This document shows, piece after piece, positions 7,741 through 17,410 of a stretch of 64,000 bases of DNA. This DNA is from Salinibius halmophilus (GTDB taxonomy: Bacteria; Pseudomonadota; Gammaproteobacteria; Pseudomonadales; Natronospirillaceae). How positions within the stretch are numbered: the first letter of the stretch is position 1; the number at the start of each line of letters is the position of its first letter. The translations under genes were made by a program, and so were the position numbers. Below the pieces are notes generated by a model. The model was not told where the DNA came from and searched no databases. It was given only the letters and a program-made list of their open reading frames with translations. Location of the stretch: contig NZ_QPEP01000015.1 of the NCBI RefSeq assembly GCF_003577475.1, forward strand, positions 1-64,000, read 5' to 3'.

Positions 7741-8451
7741 TTATTTACGATTAAGCAGGCGGAGCCATAGCAGCCCACAAACGATCATTTGATAAACCGC
7801 ACCAAATAGCATCATCCACCAGCCCGCTTGTTCACCTGCCGCAATAGCATGGTAGCCAGCTATGCTCCAAAAGGTTGGCAATATGCCCGCCAGCCAGTAC
7901 CAAGGCACGGGCACAAAAAGCACGACTATAATGGGCACCGATATCAAAAAGCCGAGGGCTTTCATGGCCGCAAAGCCTTCCACTAGGTTTTTGGCTAAGC
8001 GCATAAGCAGCAGCAAACTAAGCCCTAGCAATGGCAAGCTCAATAAAGCAATGCACACCACTTGCCAAAGGGGTAGCACCACTAAGCCCAACAGCTGGTG
8101 AATCACTACCGTTAATAAAAACCCAATAGCGCTATAAACTGCCACGCGCAACAAAATGTAGCGGCGCAGGCCAAGGCGAGTAACCGAGATAGCCGCCAAT
8201 AAATTTGCTTCGCGCTCTAACAGCAACTGAAAACCCAATATAAAACCCATCATCATTGGCGTGATGGTCGCGAGTAGCACGCTGGCCATACTGGCGTACT
8301 GATTTAGCTGCCAGTTAGGGAAGTTTTGGTTGAGCACTGGCCAATAAATACGCAGCAATACGGCTAATAGCGGTGACATGGTGGCCAATAATATTAAGAA
8401 GGCGTCGGTGCGAACCTTGCGCCATTCAAGCATTAACAAGGTGTTAAGCAC
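7741..8451 (-). CDS. ABC-2 type exporter permease (second subunit)
   Basis: The membrane protein has about six hydrophobic segments and resembles the permeases of fluoroquinolone-export-type ABC-2 systems. I start at the GTG at 8451 because GGAGG precedes it by 5 bases and the product then begins with NTLLMLEWRK, mirroring LLVLEWRLQW of the sister permease. The gene overlaps its upstream neighbour by 8 bases, so the subunits are translationally coupled. The substrate cannot be told from sequence. Confidence 0.75.
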   Translation of the reverse strand: MLNTLLMLEWRKVRTDAFLILLATMSPLLAVLLRIYWPVLNQNFPNWQLNQYASMASVLLATITPMMMGFILGFQLLLEREANLLAAISVTRLGLRRYILLRVAVYSAIGFLLTVVIHQLLGLVVLPLWQVVCIALLSLPLLGLSLLLLMRLAKNLVEGFAAMKALGFLISVPIIVVLFVPVPWYWLAGILPTFWSIAGYHAIAAGEQAGWWMMLFGAVYQMIVCGLLWLRLLNRK

Positions 8452-9142
8452 GGTTACCTCCAAAGCGGTGCCCACCGCTGCGTGCATCCCACTTAAGTGC
8501 CCAGCCTAGTGCAACAAGCGCCCAGATAAACTGCGCCACACCGGCCGCCCCTAACTGCCAGCCAAATAGGTTTTGCGAGCCAATGGCCAATAAGTAGCAG
8601 CCGCCACCAGAGGGCAATAGCCACCAATACGGTAATTGCACCACATCGGCATAAGCCAAAATGGGCAGCGCCCACAATATGCCGGTCAAGCTAAATAGCA
8701 CAATAAACTGGTTCAGGCTTTGGCATATTTTGGGTACCAGCACGCCCACACAAGCAAAAAACAACGCGTTCAGCAGCATGCCAGGCGCCATTAACAATAC
8801 CGCCCCCCACGGCAGCAAAGGCAGAGCCAGCGCAATTTGCACCGTTGTCATCATTAGCCATAACCAAAACACTCGCGCTAGCATAATTTGCCAGCTGCGC
8901 ACGGGTGTCATGCGCACCGGTTGCTGTACATTTTGGTTGCCTTCCAACACCGACAGCCCATAGCCAAACAACAAACCAATGGCAGTAATATCCACGGCTG
9001 CCACAATGCCAAACCAGAAGGCTCTATCCCAGGCAGGTAGCAGCCATAACAAGCCAAACCAAACAAGCGTTAGCACGCCAGCGGCCGCCCAAAAACCATG
9101 CCGCCACTGCAGGCGCCACTCTAAAACTAATAACGCCTTCAT
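8444..9142 (-). CDS. ABC-2 type exporter permease (first subunit)
   Basis: The 232-residue membrane protein has about six hydrophobic stretches and begins MKALLVLEWRLQWRHGF. It is the middle gene of a three-gene operon, with its ATG 2 bases after the stop of the ATPase gene. It forms the transmembrane pore with the downstream permease. The paralogous N-termini suggest an old duplication. Confidence 0.78.
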   Translation of the reverse strand: MKALLVLEWRLQWRHGFWAAAGVLTLVWFGLLWLLPAWDRAFWFGIVAAVDITAIGLLFGYGLSVLEGNQNVQQPVRMTPVRSWQIMLARVFWLWLMMTTVQIALALPLLPWGAVLLMAPGMLLNALFFACVGVLVPKICQSLNQFIVLFSLTGILWALPILAYADVVQLPYWWLLPSGGGCYLLAIGSQNLFGWQLGAAGVAQFIWALVALGWALKWDARSGGHRFGGNRA

Positions 9143-9144
9143 AA

Positions 9145-10008
9145 TTAGCCTCCTAGTGTTTTACCAGTTAGTTGAATGAATGCTTGCTCAAGGGTGGCCT
9201 CTTGGCTGTGCAGCGCTTGGATAGGCGCCTGGCCTAGCTGGGTTAAAAAGCTTTGATTGGTGGCAAGGTTATCTAGGGGGTAGTCGTTTTTAATGGTTTC
9301 GCCGTTGTAAAGCTGGGTTAGCTCAATACGCGCTTGCCCATATTCTTGTTTAATGGCCCAAGGCTGACCTATATGGCGCAACTGCCCTTCAACAATAAAA
9401 GCGACTCGATCGCAAAGCGCGTCGGCATCAAACATATTATGAGTGGTTAAAAATATGGTGGCCCCGGCGTTGCGCTCAGCCAATATAAGGTCTTTAACAA
9501 TTTTGGCGTTAACGGGGTCGAGCCCAGAGGTTGGCTCGTCTAAAAACAGTAGTTTGGGTTTGTGCAGCACTGCCCTGGCAAAGTTCAGCCGCACTCGCAT
9601 GCCTTTGGAAAATTCTTGCGTGCGTTGGTCTGCATGCGCTAATAATCCCACCTGTTCGAGCACTTCTTCTATTCGGGGTTTGGCATTTTTTATGCCCTGC
9701 AACCCAGCAAACACCTTCAGGTTTTCGCGCGCCGTGAGCTTTTCGTAATGATTCGGCAACTCAAACCCAACACCAATATGCTGATACACCTCGCTTTTCC
9801 AAGCTTCGATAGGCTTGCCAAGAAGCTCGGCCTTGCCTTGATGCCCTGCTAACATACCGGTTAATAGTTTCTGTGTGGTGCTTTTACCGGAGCCAGACGG
9901 CCCTAAAAAACCAAAAATCTCACCGTCGGCCACCGAAAAGCTTAAATTGCTAAGCGTTGGCTTATGCTGCTTGGCATAAGTGAACGCTAATCCTTCAACA
10001 TTAATCAT
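9145..10008 (-). CDS. ABC exporter ATP-binding protein
   Basis: The 287-residue ATPase has Walker A GPSGSGKST (about residues 37-45), signature FSKGMRVRLN, Walker B LLFLDEPTSGLDP, and the H-loop TTHNM. It has a short C-terminal regulatory part. It belongs to the DrrA/CcmA-like exporter ATPases. It is the first gene of the operon, with the two permease genes downstream. The likely role is drug or lipid export from the inner membrane; the substrate is unknown. Confidence 0.88.
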   Translation of the reverse strand: MINVEGLAFTYAKQHKPTLSNLSFSVADGEIFGFLGPSGSGKSTTQKLLTGMLAGHQGKAELLGKPIEAWKSEVYQHIGVGFELPNHYEKLTARENLKVFAGLQGIKNAKPRIEEVLEQVGLLAHADQRTQEFSKGMRVRLNFARAVLHKPKLLFLDEPTSGLDPVNAKIVKDLILAERNAGATIFLTTHNMFDADALCDRVAFIVEGQLRHIGQPWAIKQEYGQARIELTQLYNGETIKNDYPLDNLATNQSFLTQLGQAPIQALHSQEATLEQAFIQLTGKTLGG

Positions 10009-10198
10009 TTGCTAACCTCACCTGCTATGCCATCAGTGTAGCGCTTCTAATAAGTGGTACGCATTGTGAGTATTACTTATATGACCGAATAGCGTTTGCG
10101 TCAGGCAAGTTCACAAACTAACAAACCTGCCCATGGCGTGAGTTGTTAGTTCTGGTTATTTTGGGTTAAATAACAAAAAAATGTGTCAAGGACGAACA

Positions 10199-13100
10199 AT
10201 GGAAAACTGGCTAGAAGACGAAGCAGGCACACCCGAACAAGAAGCTGCCGAGTTGCTGTACCCCAATGGTGAAGCGCTTAAGGCACTGCCGCACGAAGTA
10301 AAAACCAAACTCTTCCCCGCACCTGAAAACTGGGGCACCGTTGATCCCATTCACGCCCTTGGCTTGGTGCGCGACGAGCACACACGATTTTTCCAGTATC
10401 AACGCGGAAGCTGGCAAGAAATTCCGCGCCCCCTTACCTTGCACCAAAAAGATTGGATTTGCGTGCAGCGCCTAAACAAACCAATTGCCGGTGTGGGCCA
10501 AGCCAGTAGTGCAGGTTCGAATAGTGCTGGTTTGAATAGTGGTTCGGCCAGTAGCGCGTCGGCAAATAATGCACAAGCCAATAATGAGCCGGCCAGTCAG
10601 CCCGAACCCGTTATTATTAATGAGGCGGCTGCACCTGAGCAAACCTATACCCTCACGCTTGCCTACATGGACGAGAATGGCGAGCCGATGGAAAACACCG
10701 ACTTTAAAGTTGAGCTCGACACCGGCCAAATTATTGAAGGTTCACTCGATGAAAACGGCCAATACGTAATAGCCGACCTACCCGCCGCCGTGGCTAACAT
10801 TACCTATGCCCCACGGGAGTCGGAATTAGCCCGCTTGCGAGGCGAGCTAGAAGACGCCCTAACCGGCATTATCGACGAAACCAAACAACGCGCAGCAATT
10901 GAGCAGGCTGTTTTTGATGAGGAGGGAATGCTCACCAAGGGGCTTATTCTGACTGGCGCAGTAATGGTTAAGTTTTGGGACGGCGCAGTCGACACGGTTG
11001 AAGCAGTAGTTGAAGCCGGTGCCGGTGTAATCGATATAGCCAGTGACCTTGCCAAGCTACAGATTCAGTTCTTTAAACGCTTACTCGCTGGCGAAGCGCT
11101 CGAGATGCTGGAAGAGCTCTATGTTGAGATTGCTCGGTTAGGTGGCATTGCCTTGGATGTAGCGCAGAAGGCCTGGTACGTACTAAAGCTGATAGCGCTC
11201 GATACTGAAACTTGGCAAATGCTCCTGAAGTTTCCCTCAGATTACTTCTCTAGCCTTAGCACAGTTAGTAAGGTTGAAGTTTTTGGTGCAATCGGTTTCG
11301 AAATTATCTTCGCTATTGCGTGCGCCGCAGCGATTGCCCTTACTGGTGGTGTAGCCGCTGCGATTGTAGGCCCAGCCGCCACAATGCGATATAGCGTACA
11401 TTTCACCAAGGTTGTCAGTTCAGTTCGCCAGATTTGGCGTTTATTCGACAAACTGCGGGTAAATAAGCCAAGCCCAACACAACGCATAGAGCAAGATATT
11501 AGGGTTAATAGTCAACAACCCAAACCCGAGGAAACCCTAGTTGTAAGTGATGGGCCTAGGATAGATCACTCACCAGAACAACCGGCAAGTCTCGTCGAAA
11601 CAAAGCCCAAAAACGACGTATCAGATGCTGAAAAAGATTACGAAGATAACAACGCTGACAATAACGATGAGCATGAAGACAATGGCGAAGTAGAAAATAA
11701 GAGTACCGAGTCTGGAACGGGTAGTGGAACTTGTGGTGCCGAAAAAGCTACTCCATGTGAAAACGATCCAATCAGCATGGTTACCGGTGAAGAGCTTTAC
11801 CAAACCGTCGACTTTTCTATTCCTGGCGTGGTGCCCATTAACTTTGTGCGTCAATACCGTACCGGTACCTGTGATCGGCGCAGTAGCATGGGCTACGGCT
11901 GGTCACACTCGTTTAGCGAACACTTTAAGGTTAATGGCAACGAGCTAGAGTTTGTTGACCAAGAGTTTCTCAGCACCTACTGGGGCGCGGTCAAAAAACG
12001 TGTATTTGTACGCAACCAGCATGGTGCAACGGTTTATTGGGGTGGCGAAGAAATCACCCTAAAGAAAGATGGCGTAGTGAAACGCTTTCGCCAGCTTGAA
12101 GCCAATGGCGATTATGTACTGACGCATATCGCCACGATCGATCAGCAGCAATCTTGGCATTTGTTGTATGAGCTGGTTCAACTGGCCTCTGGCGAGCAAC
12201 TATTACCAACTAAGCTCGTCGCTACTTGGGGTGATCAACTTTCGATTAGATACAGCCAACACGGCATTGCTGCCATTGATTGGCAAACTGTTAATGGCTC
12301 AAAATCAAAACGCCTAGCGCGTTACATCGTTAATGATCAAAGCGACTTAATTGCCGCACGCGATGCCCAAGGTCGCGTGGAACAGTTCCGGTTTGAACAA
12401 CACACCATTCGTATGCGCAAGTTGGCATCCGGGGCGATTTACGATTTTGAGTGGACGGAACTAGGACCAAAAGCACGCGCCACCAAACAAAAGGAACGTG
12501 GTGGAACTTACGACTATCGTTTTGAATGGAATCTTGCAAGCGCACCGAATCGAAACATCAGCCGCGCCATCGACTCCAATGGTGTGGTGAAAGAATATGA
12601 GTTTGACGACAAAGCTCAGCTACTACGCAAAACCATGCCAGATGGCAGCGAAGAGCGTTGGCACTACAACAGCTTGGGCGACTTACTGTGGTATCAAAAC
12701 GGCAACGGCGAGCGCACCGAATATGCCTACGATGGCCAACAGCGTTTAACCAAACAAGTTAACGCCCTAGGCCAGCAAACCCGGATTGTTTACCACGGCG
12801 ATACTTTCTTACCTGCCCGTGTTACTAACGCCGCAGGCCACACCACACGTTATACCTATAACAGCCTTGAGCAGCTGACAGCAGTGCATTACCCAGATGG
12901 CCGCGAAGCCAAATGGTTTTATGACGCCGACCAGCTGGTTAAACAAGTCGACGCCAATGGCACGATTCACCAATACGAATGGCACCCGCAATGGGGCAGC
13001 ATTGCGCGCTACGTGCAGTCCGTTAAGGCAAAAGCAGGTAAAACCAACGTACTTGCCGAGCTGACCTTCGATTACGATGAGCAAGGCCGGTTAATCAGTA

Positions 13101-15604
13101 AAACCCAGCAACCATTAAACACTCAGCAAAAACCGCTAACTACGCATTACGTTTATGATGCGCAAGGCCAGTTAATTAGCCAAATTGACCCATTTGGTAA
13201 GAGCCAAAAGCTTAAATACGACAGCTTTGGCCGCGTTGTTGCCCATATCGACGCCGCTGGGCGAACCACCCAGTTTGAATATGGCAAGTTTGCCCAAGTT
13301 GAGCGCCTAATTCAGCCAGATGGCAACGAAGTGCGCTACCAATACGACAAAGAGCGCAACCTAACGGCACTGATTAACCAAAACGGCCAAGCTCATAAGT
13401 TTGAATACGACGCACACGAGCGCATTAGCCGTGAAATCACCGTGGATGGCCGCACAACCGACTACACCTATGATGGTGCGGGTCGTGTTGTGGCACTTAA
13501 GGAAGGCGAACTAACCGCCACTTTTGAACGCAATGCCCTAGGCATGTTAATCCACGAGCAACACGAAGCAGCAGGTAAACAAAGCGTCACCATCGACTAT
13601 CAGTACGATGAATTAAATCGTTTAATCATGGCCGATAACGGCCATGCCCAAACCGAACTAGCCTACGACCTAGCTGGGCGCTTAACCGAAGAGCTAAACC
13701 GCCAAAGCTTTAATCCATTTGGCCAACGCGCACAGCCGCATCAACATAAAATTGGCATTCACTACCGCGGTGATGGCCTTGTTTCGCACCTACACCACGA
13801 GAGCTTCAAGCCAAAACCACAAGGGCTTAAATACAGCTTCTTGCATTCCGACGGGCGCAAAGTTGAGTGGTACCAAGAATATCATTGGAATAGCCAACAG
13901 CAGCTTGTTGGTATGCTGCTTAACGACGAGCAGCTATTTAGCCAGCAGTTCAATAGCGCTGGCCAGCTAACCAAGCGCCAACAAGGTGCCCACCAGCTTG
14001 AATTTAGTTACGACCCAGAAAGCCGCCTGGCACAAACCAAACGCCTAGGCAGCGCGCACGAGCTAATTAAACAGCGTGATTATGGGTACGATGAGTATGG
14101 TCGGCTTGCGCAAATTAGTGAGCAAGGTTCCACGAGCGCCAAGCCATTTGTTAAACAATACCAATACGATGCCGTAGACCGATTAACTTCAGTCGTTCGC
14201 GGTGAATCCGGCGACTTGGTTGCACAACAGGTCAACCAAGACAAAGCCGGCAACCTGCTGCCACAAGGCCTAACCGAGCTAACCAACAACCAGCTACCAT
14301 TCTGGGGCGACCGGCATTTTGACTACGACAGCCACGGCAACCTAAAAACCGAAACCAGCGGCGCCAATGGCTGCAAGAAAAAGCAGTTCTTCTACAACGC
14401 CAAGCACCAGCTTGTTGCATTGCTGCAATCCGTTGATAGGACAGCCACGCGATATAGTGAATACCTCTACGACGCCCTAGGCCGTCGTATTGAAAAAATC
14501 GTTTGGCAGCTTGATGCTACGGTGACTGGTGTTGAAACTGAACTTGAATTAGCCGAACTAGCGCGTAAGCAAGGTGAAGTGATCAACCACGAACGCTTCG
14601 CTTGGCAAGGTTCAACGCTGGTGCATGTTCGCAAACTCACCAACGGCGGCAACCAACAACTCACTGCCGAGCGCTACATCTACGAGCCAGGCACCCACGT
14701 GCCACTGGCAATGCACGACACCGAGCTTGGCACCCTGCATTTTGACGTAGACCACTTAGGTACGCCAAAGGGGCTGTTTGATGGAGAAGGTCAGAGATTA
14801 TGGCAAGCTGAGCATTCGGTTTATGGCCAGATTGAATCAGAGCGCTCGTTTAAGCTTCACCCTTTAACCGGTGAAAAGGTTGCACCCAAGATTCGTTTTC
14901 AAGGCCAATATGAAGACTCGGAATCTGGGCTGTTTTATAACCTAAACCGCTATTACGATGCCGAAGTTGGGCGTTTTACGACGCAAGACCCGATCGGTTT
15001 ACTAGGCGGGCTAAATGCCTATCAGTATTGCCCAAATCCGGTTGGGTGGGTTGATCCGTTGGGGTTGGCAGCCAAAGATTGTAGCAACAATTTCAACATT
15101 CGAGTGGCTACCGCAGAGCTAGCTAAACAGTTTTTAAACGGTGAGGACACTACTGACATTGCCGCAAAGTTTGCTCGTCTGTTTACTCATAGCGCACCAG
15201 GAAAAAATGAAGGAAAAGTAATCCTAGGTAGATGGGCGGCGCCAGAGCCTGGTAAGGGAACTTCAGATATGGGATATATCGACATTGCTAAAAGTGAGGG
15301 CGGCATTTGGTTTGAATCTACAGATAGCTTCTTCGGCGATTTAAAGAAATTTTTCGATGACGCTGGCTTTGATGAAAAACGATCTGAAACACTAGCAAAT
15401 GACGCTGCCTTCAAAGTAAACGAACAGTTCTTATTACAAAATGCGGATCAGCGTAGAACATTTGTTTTATCGAATGTAACTCCTGAACAAGCTCTGACCC
15501 ATTTCTCGACGAGTGCAACGGCTAGAGAGGTCAACATGCTCAATAGTCAACATTTCAAAGACTTGGGATATGAACTAATGGGCAACGAATGGACTATCAA
15601 ATAA
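10199..15604 (+). CDS. Full-length Rhs polymorphic toxin
   Basis: The 1801-residue product is laid out as follows. Residues 1-95 are an acidic N-terminal domain, then a Ser/Asn/Ala-rich linker. Residues 148-206 are an Ig- or transthyretin-like module (YTLTLAYMDENGEPM...). Residues 210-430 are helical, with a hydrophobic stretch (FGAIGFEIIFAIACAAAIAL). A DUF6531-type barrel opening lies near residue 519 (PISMVTGEELYQTVDFSIPG), and many YD repeats follow. Near residues 1590-1623 is the core end GRFTTQDPIGLLGGLNAYQY ... VDPLGL. The last 177 residues or so are a tip domain of unknown type. I chose the ATG at 10199 (AAGGACG 6 bases upstream) over an ATG six codons earlier. Its core differs from that of the orphan cassettes at 0.5-3.7 kb. 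No T6SS or Tc gene is visible nearby, so the export route is open. Confidence 0.9.
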   Translation: MENWLEDEAGTPEQEAAELLYPNGEALKALPHEVKTKLFPAPENWGTVDPIHALGLVRDEHTRFFQYQRGSWQEIPRPLTLHQKDWICVQRLNKPIAGVGQASSAGSNSAGLNSGSASSASANNAQANNEPASQPEPVIINEAAAPEQTYTLTLAYMDENGEPMENTDFKVELDTGQIIEGSLDENGQYVIADLPAAVANITYAPRESELARLRGELEDALTGIIDETKQRAAIEQAVFDEEGMLTKGLILTGAVMVKFWDGAVDTVEAVVEAGAGVIDIASDLAKLQIQFFKRLLAGEALEMLEELYVEIARLGGIALDVAQKAWYVLKLIALDTETWQMLLKFPSDYFSSLSTVSKVEVFGAIGFEIIFAIACAAAIALTGGVAAAIVGPAATMRYSVHFTKVVSSVRQIWRLFDKLRVNKPSPTQRIEQDIRVNSQQPKPEETLVVSDGPRIDHSPEQPASLVETKPKNDVSDAEKDYEDNNADNNDEHEDNGEVENKSTESGTGSGTCGAEKATPCENDPISMVTGEELYQTVDFSIPGVVPINFVRQYRTGTCDRRSSMGYGWSHSFSEHFKVNGNELEFVDQEFLSTYWGAVKKRVFVRNQHGATVYWGGEEITLKKDGVVKRFRQLEANGDYVLTHIATIDQQQSWHLLYELVQLASGEQLLPTKLVATWGDQLSIRYSQHGIAAIDWQTVNGSKSKRLARYIVNDQSDLIAARDAQGRVEQFRFEQHTIRMRKLASGAIYDFEWTELGPKARATKQKERGGTYDYRFEWNLASAPNRNISRAIDSNGVVKEYEFDDKAQLLRKTMPDGSEERWHYNSLGDLLWYQNGNGERTEYAYDGQQRLTKQVNALGQQTRIVYHGDTFLPARVTNAAGHTTRYTYNSLEQLTAVHYPDGREAKWFYDADQLVKQVDANGTIHQYEWHPQWGSIARYVQSVKAKAGKTNVLAELTFDYDEQGRLISKTQQPLNTQQKPLTTHYVYDAQGQLISQIDPFGKSQKLKYDSFGRVVAHIDAAGRTTQFEYGKFAQVERLIQPDGNEVRYQYDKERNLTALINQNGQAHKFEYDAHERISREITVDGRTTDYTYDGAGRVVALKEGELTATFERNALGMLIHEQHEAAGKQSVTIDYQYDELNRLIMADNGHAQTELAYDLAGRLTEELNRQSFNPFGQRAQPHQHKIGIHYRGDGLVSHLHHESFKPKPQGLKYSFLHSDGRKVEWYQEYHWNSQQQLVGMLLNDEQLFSQQFNSAGQLTKRQQGAHQLEFSYDPESRLAQTKRLGSAHELIKQRDYGYDEYGRLAQISEQGSTSAKPFVKQYQYDAVDRLTSVVRGESGDLVAQQVNQDKAGNLLPQGLTELTNNQLPFWGDRHFDYDSHGNLKTETSGANGCKKKQFFYNAKHQLVALLQSVDRTATRYSEYLYDALGRRIEKIVWQLDATVTGVETELELAELARKQGEVINHERFAWQGSTLVHVRKLTNGGNQQLTAERYIYEPGTHVPLAMHDTELGTLHFDVDHLGTPKGLFDGEGQRLWQAEHSVYGQIESERSFKLHPLTGEKVAPKIRFQGQYEDSESGLFYNLNRYYDAEVGRFTTQDPIGLLGGLNAYQYCPNPVGWVDPLGLAAKDCSNNFNIRVATAELAKQFLNGEDTTDIAAKFARLFTHSAPGKNEGKVILGRWAAPEPGKGTSDMGYIDIAKSEGGIWFESTDSFFGDLKKFFDDAGFDEKRSETLANDAAFKVNEQFLLQNADQRRTFVLSNVTPEQALTHFSTSATAREVNMLNSQHFKDLGYELMGNEWTIK

Positions 15605-15621
15605 CCAACTCGAGTTAACAC

Positions 15622-15999
15622 ATGAAAGACGATAGATACAAAAATTTTGTTTCAATGGACGATGTTAAACTAGCACATGAGTACTCTGAGGACGGATTGT
15701 GGATTGACATATATGATTACAAAGGATTTAAAATCGCAATTTATTACGAGAGACACACTGGAGAACAGATATATATTTGTAGAAATGGGTGTAATATTTC
15801 AATAGAAAAACCTTGGAATCTAGACAGTGACTGGACTTTGATTACTGATCTTTGGCCGGAAGCATATAACGAGTATAATGAGTATATGAAAGAAATGACT
15901 TATCCTAGGTCACCCAACATTTCGGACAAAGAAAAAATAATTGATCGACTACTATGCAAGTTAACAAGAATGATAGACTTTTCTGAGATCGATATTTAG
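15622..15999 (+). CDS. Candidate immunity protein of the Rhs toxin
   Basis: The 125-residue acidic, soluble protein is rich in Tyr and Asp (MKDDRYKNFVSMDDVKLAHEY...). It begins 17 bases after the Rhs stop and is markedly AT-richer than the Rhs core, as is usual for toxin-tip/immunity pairs. It has no membrane segment, so the toxin should act in the cytoplasm. No family is recognised. Confidence 0.65.
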   Translation: MKDDRYKNFVSMDDVKLAHEYSEDGLWIDIYDYKGFKIAIYYERHTGEQIYICRNGCNISIEKPWNLDSDWTLITDLWPEAYNEYNEYMKEMTYPRSPNISDKEKIIDRLLCKLTRMIDFSEIDI

Positions 16000-16009
16000 T
16001 TACTTCATG

Positions 16010-16112
16010 TAATTTAGCTGTGTAATTTAGCTAATTTAGCAGCTAATTTAGCTGGCTAGCCATGGGTTATACAGCTGAGACCACTTCTACTACCAGCCAA
16101 GTAGCTGCAGGA
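16010..16112 (+). repeat. TTTAGCT tandem and left copy of the repeat flanking RAYT1
   Basis: Several AATTTAGCT units are followed by TTAGCTGGCTAGCCATGGG and GAGACCACTTCTACTACCAG. The second half is repeated in the same orientation at 18183-18288 (TTAGCTGGACAGCCATG ... GAGACCACTTTTGCTATCAG), on the far side of RAYT1 and the rluF-like gene. The start is a degenerate family A unit. No gene is seen in 16000-16267. Confidence 0.6.
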
Positions 16113-16267
16113 CAGTCAAAAAGCCCGAGTCGAATCGCGCGTTTGCGATTATTTCTTTAAAAGATGATGAATAACTAGGCGAAAACTACAGGGTTGTGGA
16201 AGTGCACGCACAGATGTGCCTTGGTTTTATACCAATTTAAAGATTCTTTTTTGGGTTACGGGATTAG

Positions 16268-17245
16268 CTAGCCAAATAGCTGCACAACAACATCGGTACG
16301 GGGTCGGCGCTTGCAGCCTCGACTTTGGTGAAAGTGCTCAACTTGATTTGGTGCTCCGATTGCACCATGAGTAACCTTGCCAAGGCTCGTGCACAGTATT
16401 TGCCATTGGTTTTGGTTAAAGGCTAGCTGTTGCAACAGTGGTGGCTGCTCAATGGAGACAACACCTTTCTTATCGGCCCTGACAACTTTGCTCGACCAAT
16501 CCAGTAGCTCGAAATATTGATCTTGAGTGCATGGCAAATAGGCTTCATCGAGGTTGCTATCTGTGCTGATAAAACTCATTAGCGGCTTTTTGCTTGCGCC
16601 AGTACTATCTTCACAAGGTTTTCCATGAATGCGCTCATAAGCACTGGTGAACTCACTTTCGGGTATGCACTTGCACATTTCAGCGCGAATCGGGTTCAGA
16701 TCCACGTAGACCATGGCCGCGAGCAGCGCTTTTTCATCTAAAAGAGGTTGTGATTTGAACCGGCCTTCCCAAAACCTGCCAGTGCAGTTGTCCTCAGCAT
16801 TGGCCCGGCGAGCGATGTTTTCATTTAAACAACGCATAAACCAGGAAATATCAAACAGCTGAGCCCTCCACTTAGCGAGTGTCGCTTGCGCCAATTCAGC
16901 AACGCCTTCTTCACCAGCTAAATACCGATCGACGACCTTACTGCCCTTAAACAACACCTGCCAGCGCTCTGCCACCTCGCGATCGGACAGCGCTTGTGCC
17001 GCGGCATGATTCACATGCAAAATTAGATGGTAGTGGTTAGACATAATGGCATAGCCAGCCACGTCGATGGTGAAGACGCTGACCAACAGGTGAATACGCT
17101 CAATTAACCAAGCACGGCGATGCTCGAATGATTGCTGGCTTACCTGGTCAACACCGCATAAAAATGCTCGCCTAACACAGCGCGACACGCAATGATAAAA
17201 AAGCGTTTCGGCTAACTGAATGATTTGGGAACGTGCAATGGTCAC
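16268..17245 (-). CDS. REP-associated tyrosine transposase 1 (RAYT1)
   Basis: The 325-residue IS200-like Y1 transposase of the RAYT group has the metal-binding HUH motif in MSNHYHLILHV near residue 70. The family blocks TLFYHCVSRCVRRAFLCG at the N-terminus and GRFWEGRFKSQPLLDEKAL with AMVYVDLNPIRAEM in the middle are intact. The length is normal for the long RAYT subgroup. It is about half identical to RAYT2 by eye. RAYTs are single-copy domesticated transposases that process REP palindromes. Family A repeats surround this one. A LexA-like palindrome lies 43 bases upstream of the start. Confidence 0.9.
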   Translation of the reverse strand: MTIARSQIIQLAETLFYHCVSRCVRRAFLCGVDQVSQQSFEHRRAWLIERIHLLVSVFTIDVAGYAIMSNHYHLILHVNHAAAQALSDREVAERWQVLFKGSKVVDRYLAGEEGVAELAQATLAKWRAQLFDISWFMRCLNENIARRANAEDNCTGRFWEGRFKSQPLLDEKALLAAMVYVDLNPIRAEMCKCIPESEFTSAYERIHGKPCEDSTGASKKPLMSFISTDSNLDEAYLPCTQDQYFELLDWSSKVVRADKKGVVSIEQPPLLQQLAFNQNQWQILCTSLGKVTHGAIGAPNQVEHFHQSRGCKRRPRTDVVVQLFG

Positions 17246-17287
17246 GGCGACTACCTCCTAGTGATTACAAGGTAGTCGACCGGATAG

Positions 17288-17307
17288 CACTGGTCAAATA
17301 AACAGTG
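17288..17307 (-). promoter_or_regulatory. LexA-box-like palindrome upstream of RAYT1
   Basis: Read on the gene's strand the site is CACTGTTTATTTGACCAGTG. Halves CACTG and CAGTG are exact inverted repeats. It matches the E. coli dinB LexA box as I recall it at 17 of 20 positions. RAYT2 has the same CTGTTTATTTGACCA core. Binding by LexA is inference. Confidence 0.5.
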
Positions 17308-17410
17308 GATGTCCAGTAGGTGACGTCATCCTGCATCATCGTATGCATCATCGCTCCAAGCATATAATTATGAAGTGGATGGCTATCAGCGCGCCCGCGC
17401 AACCATGGTA

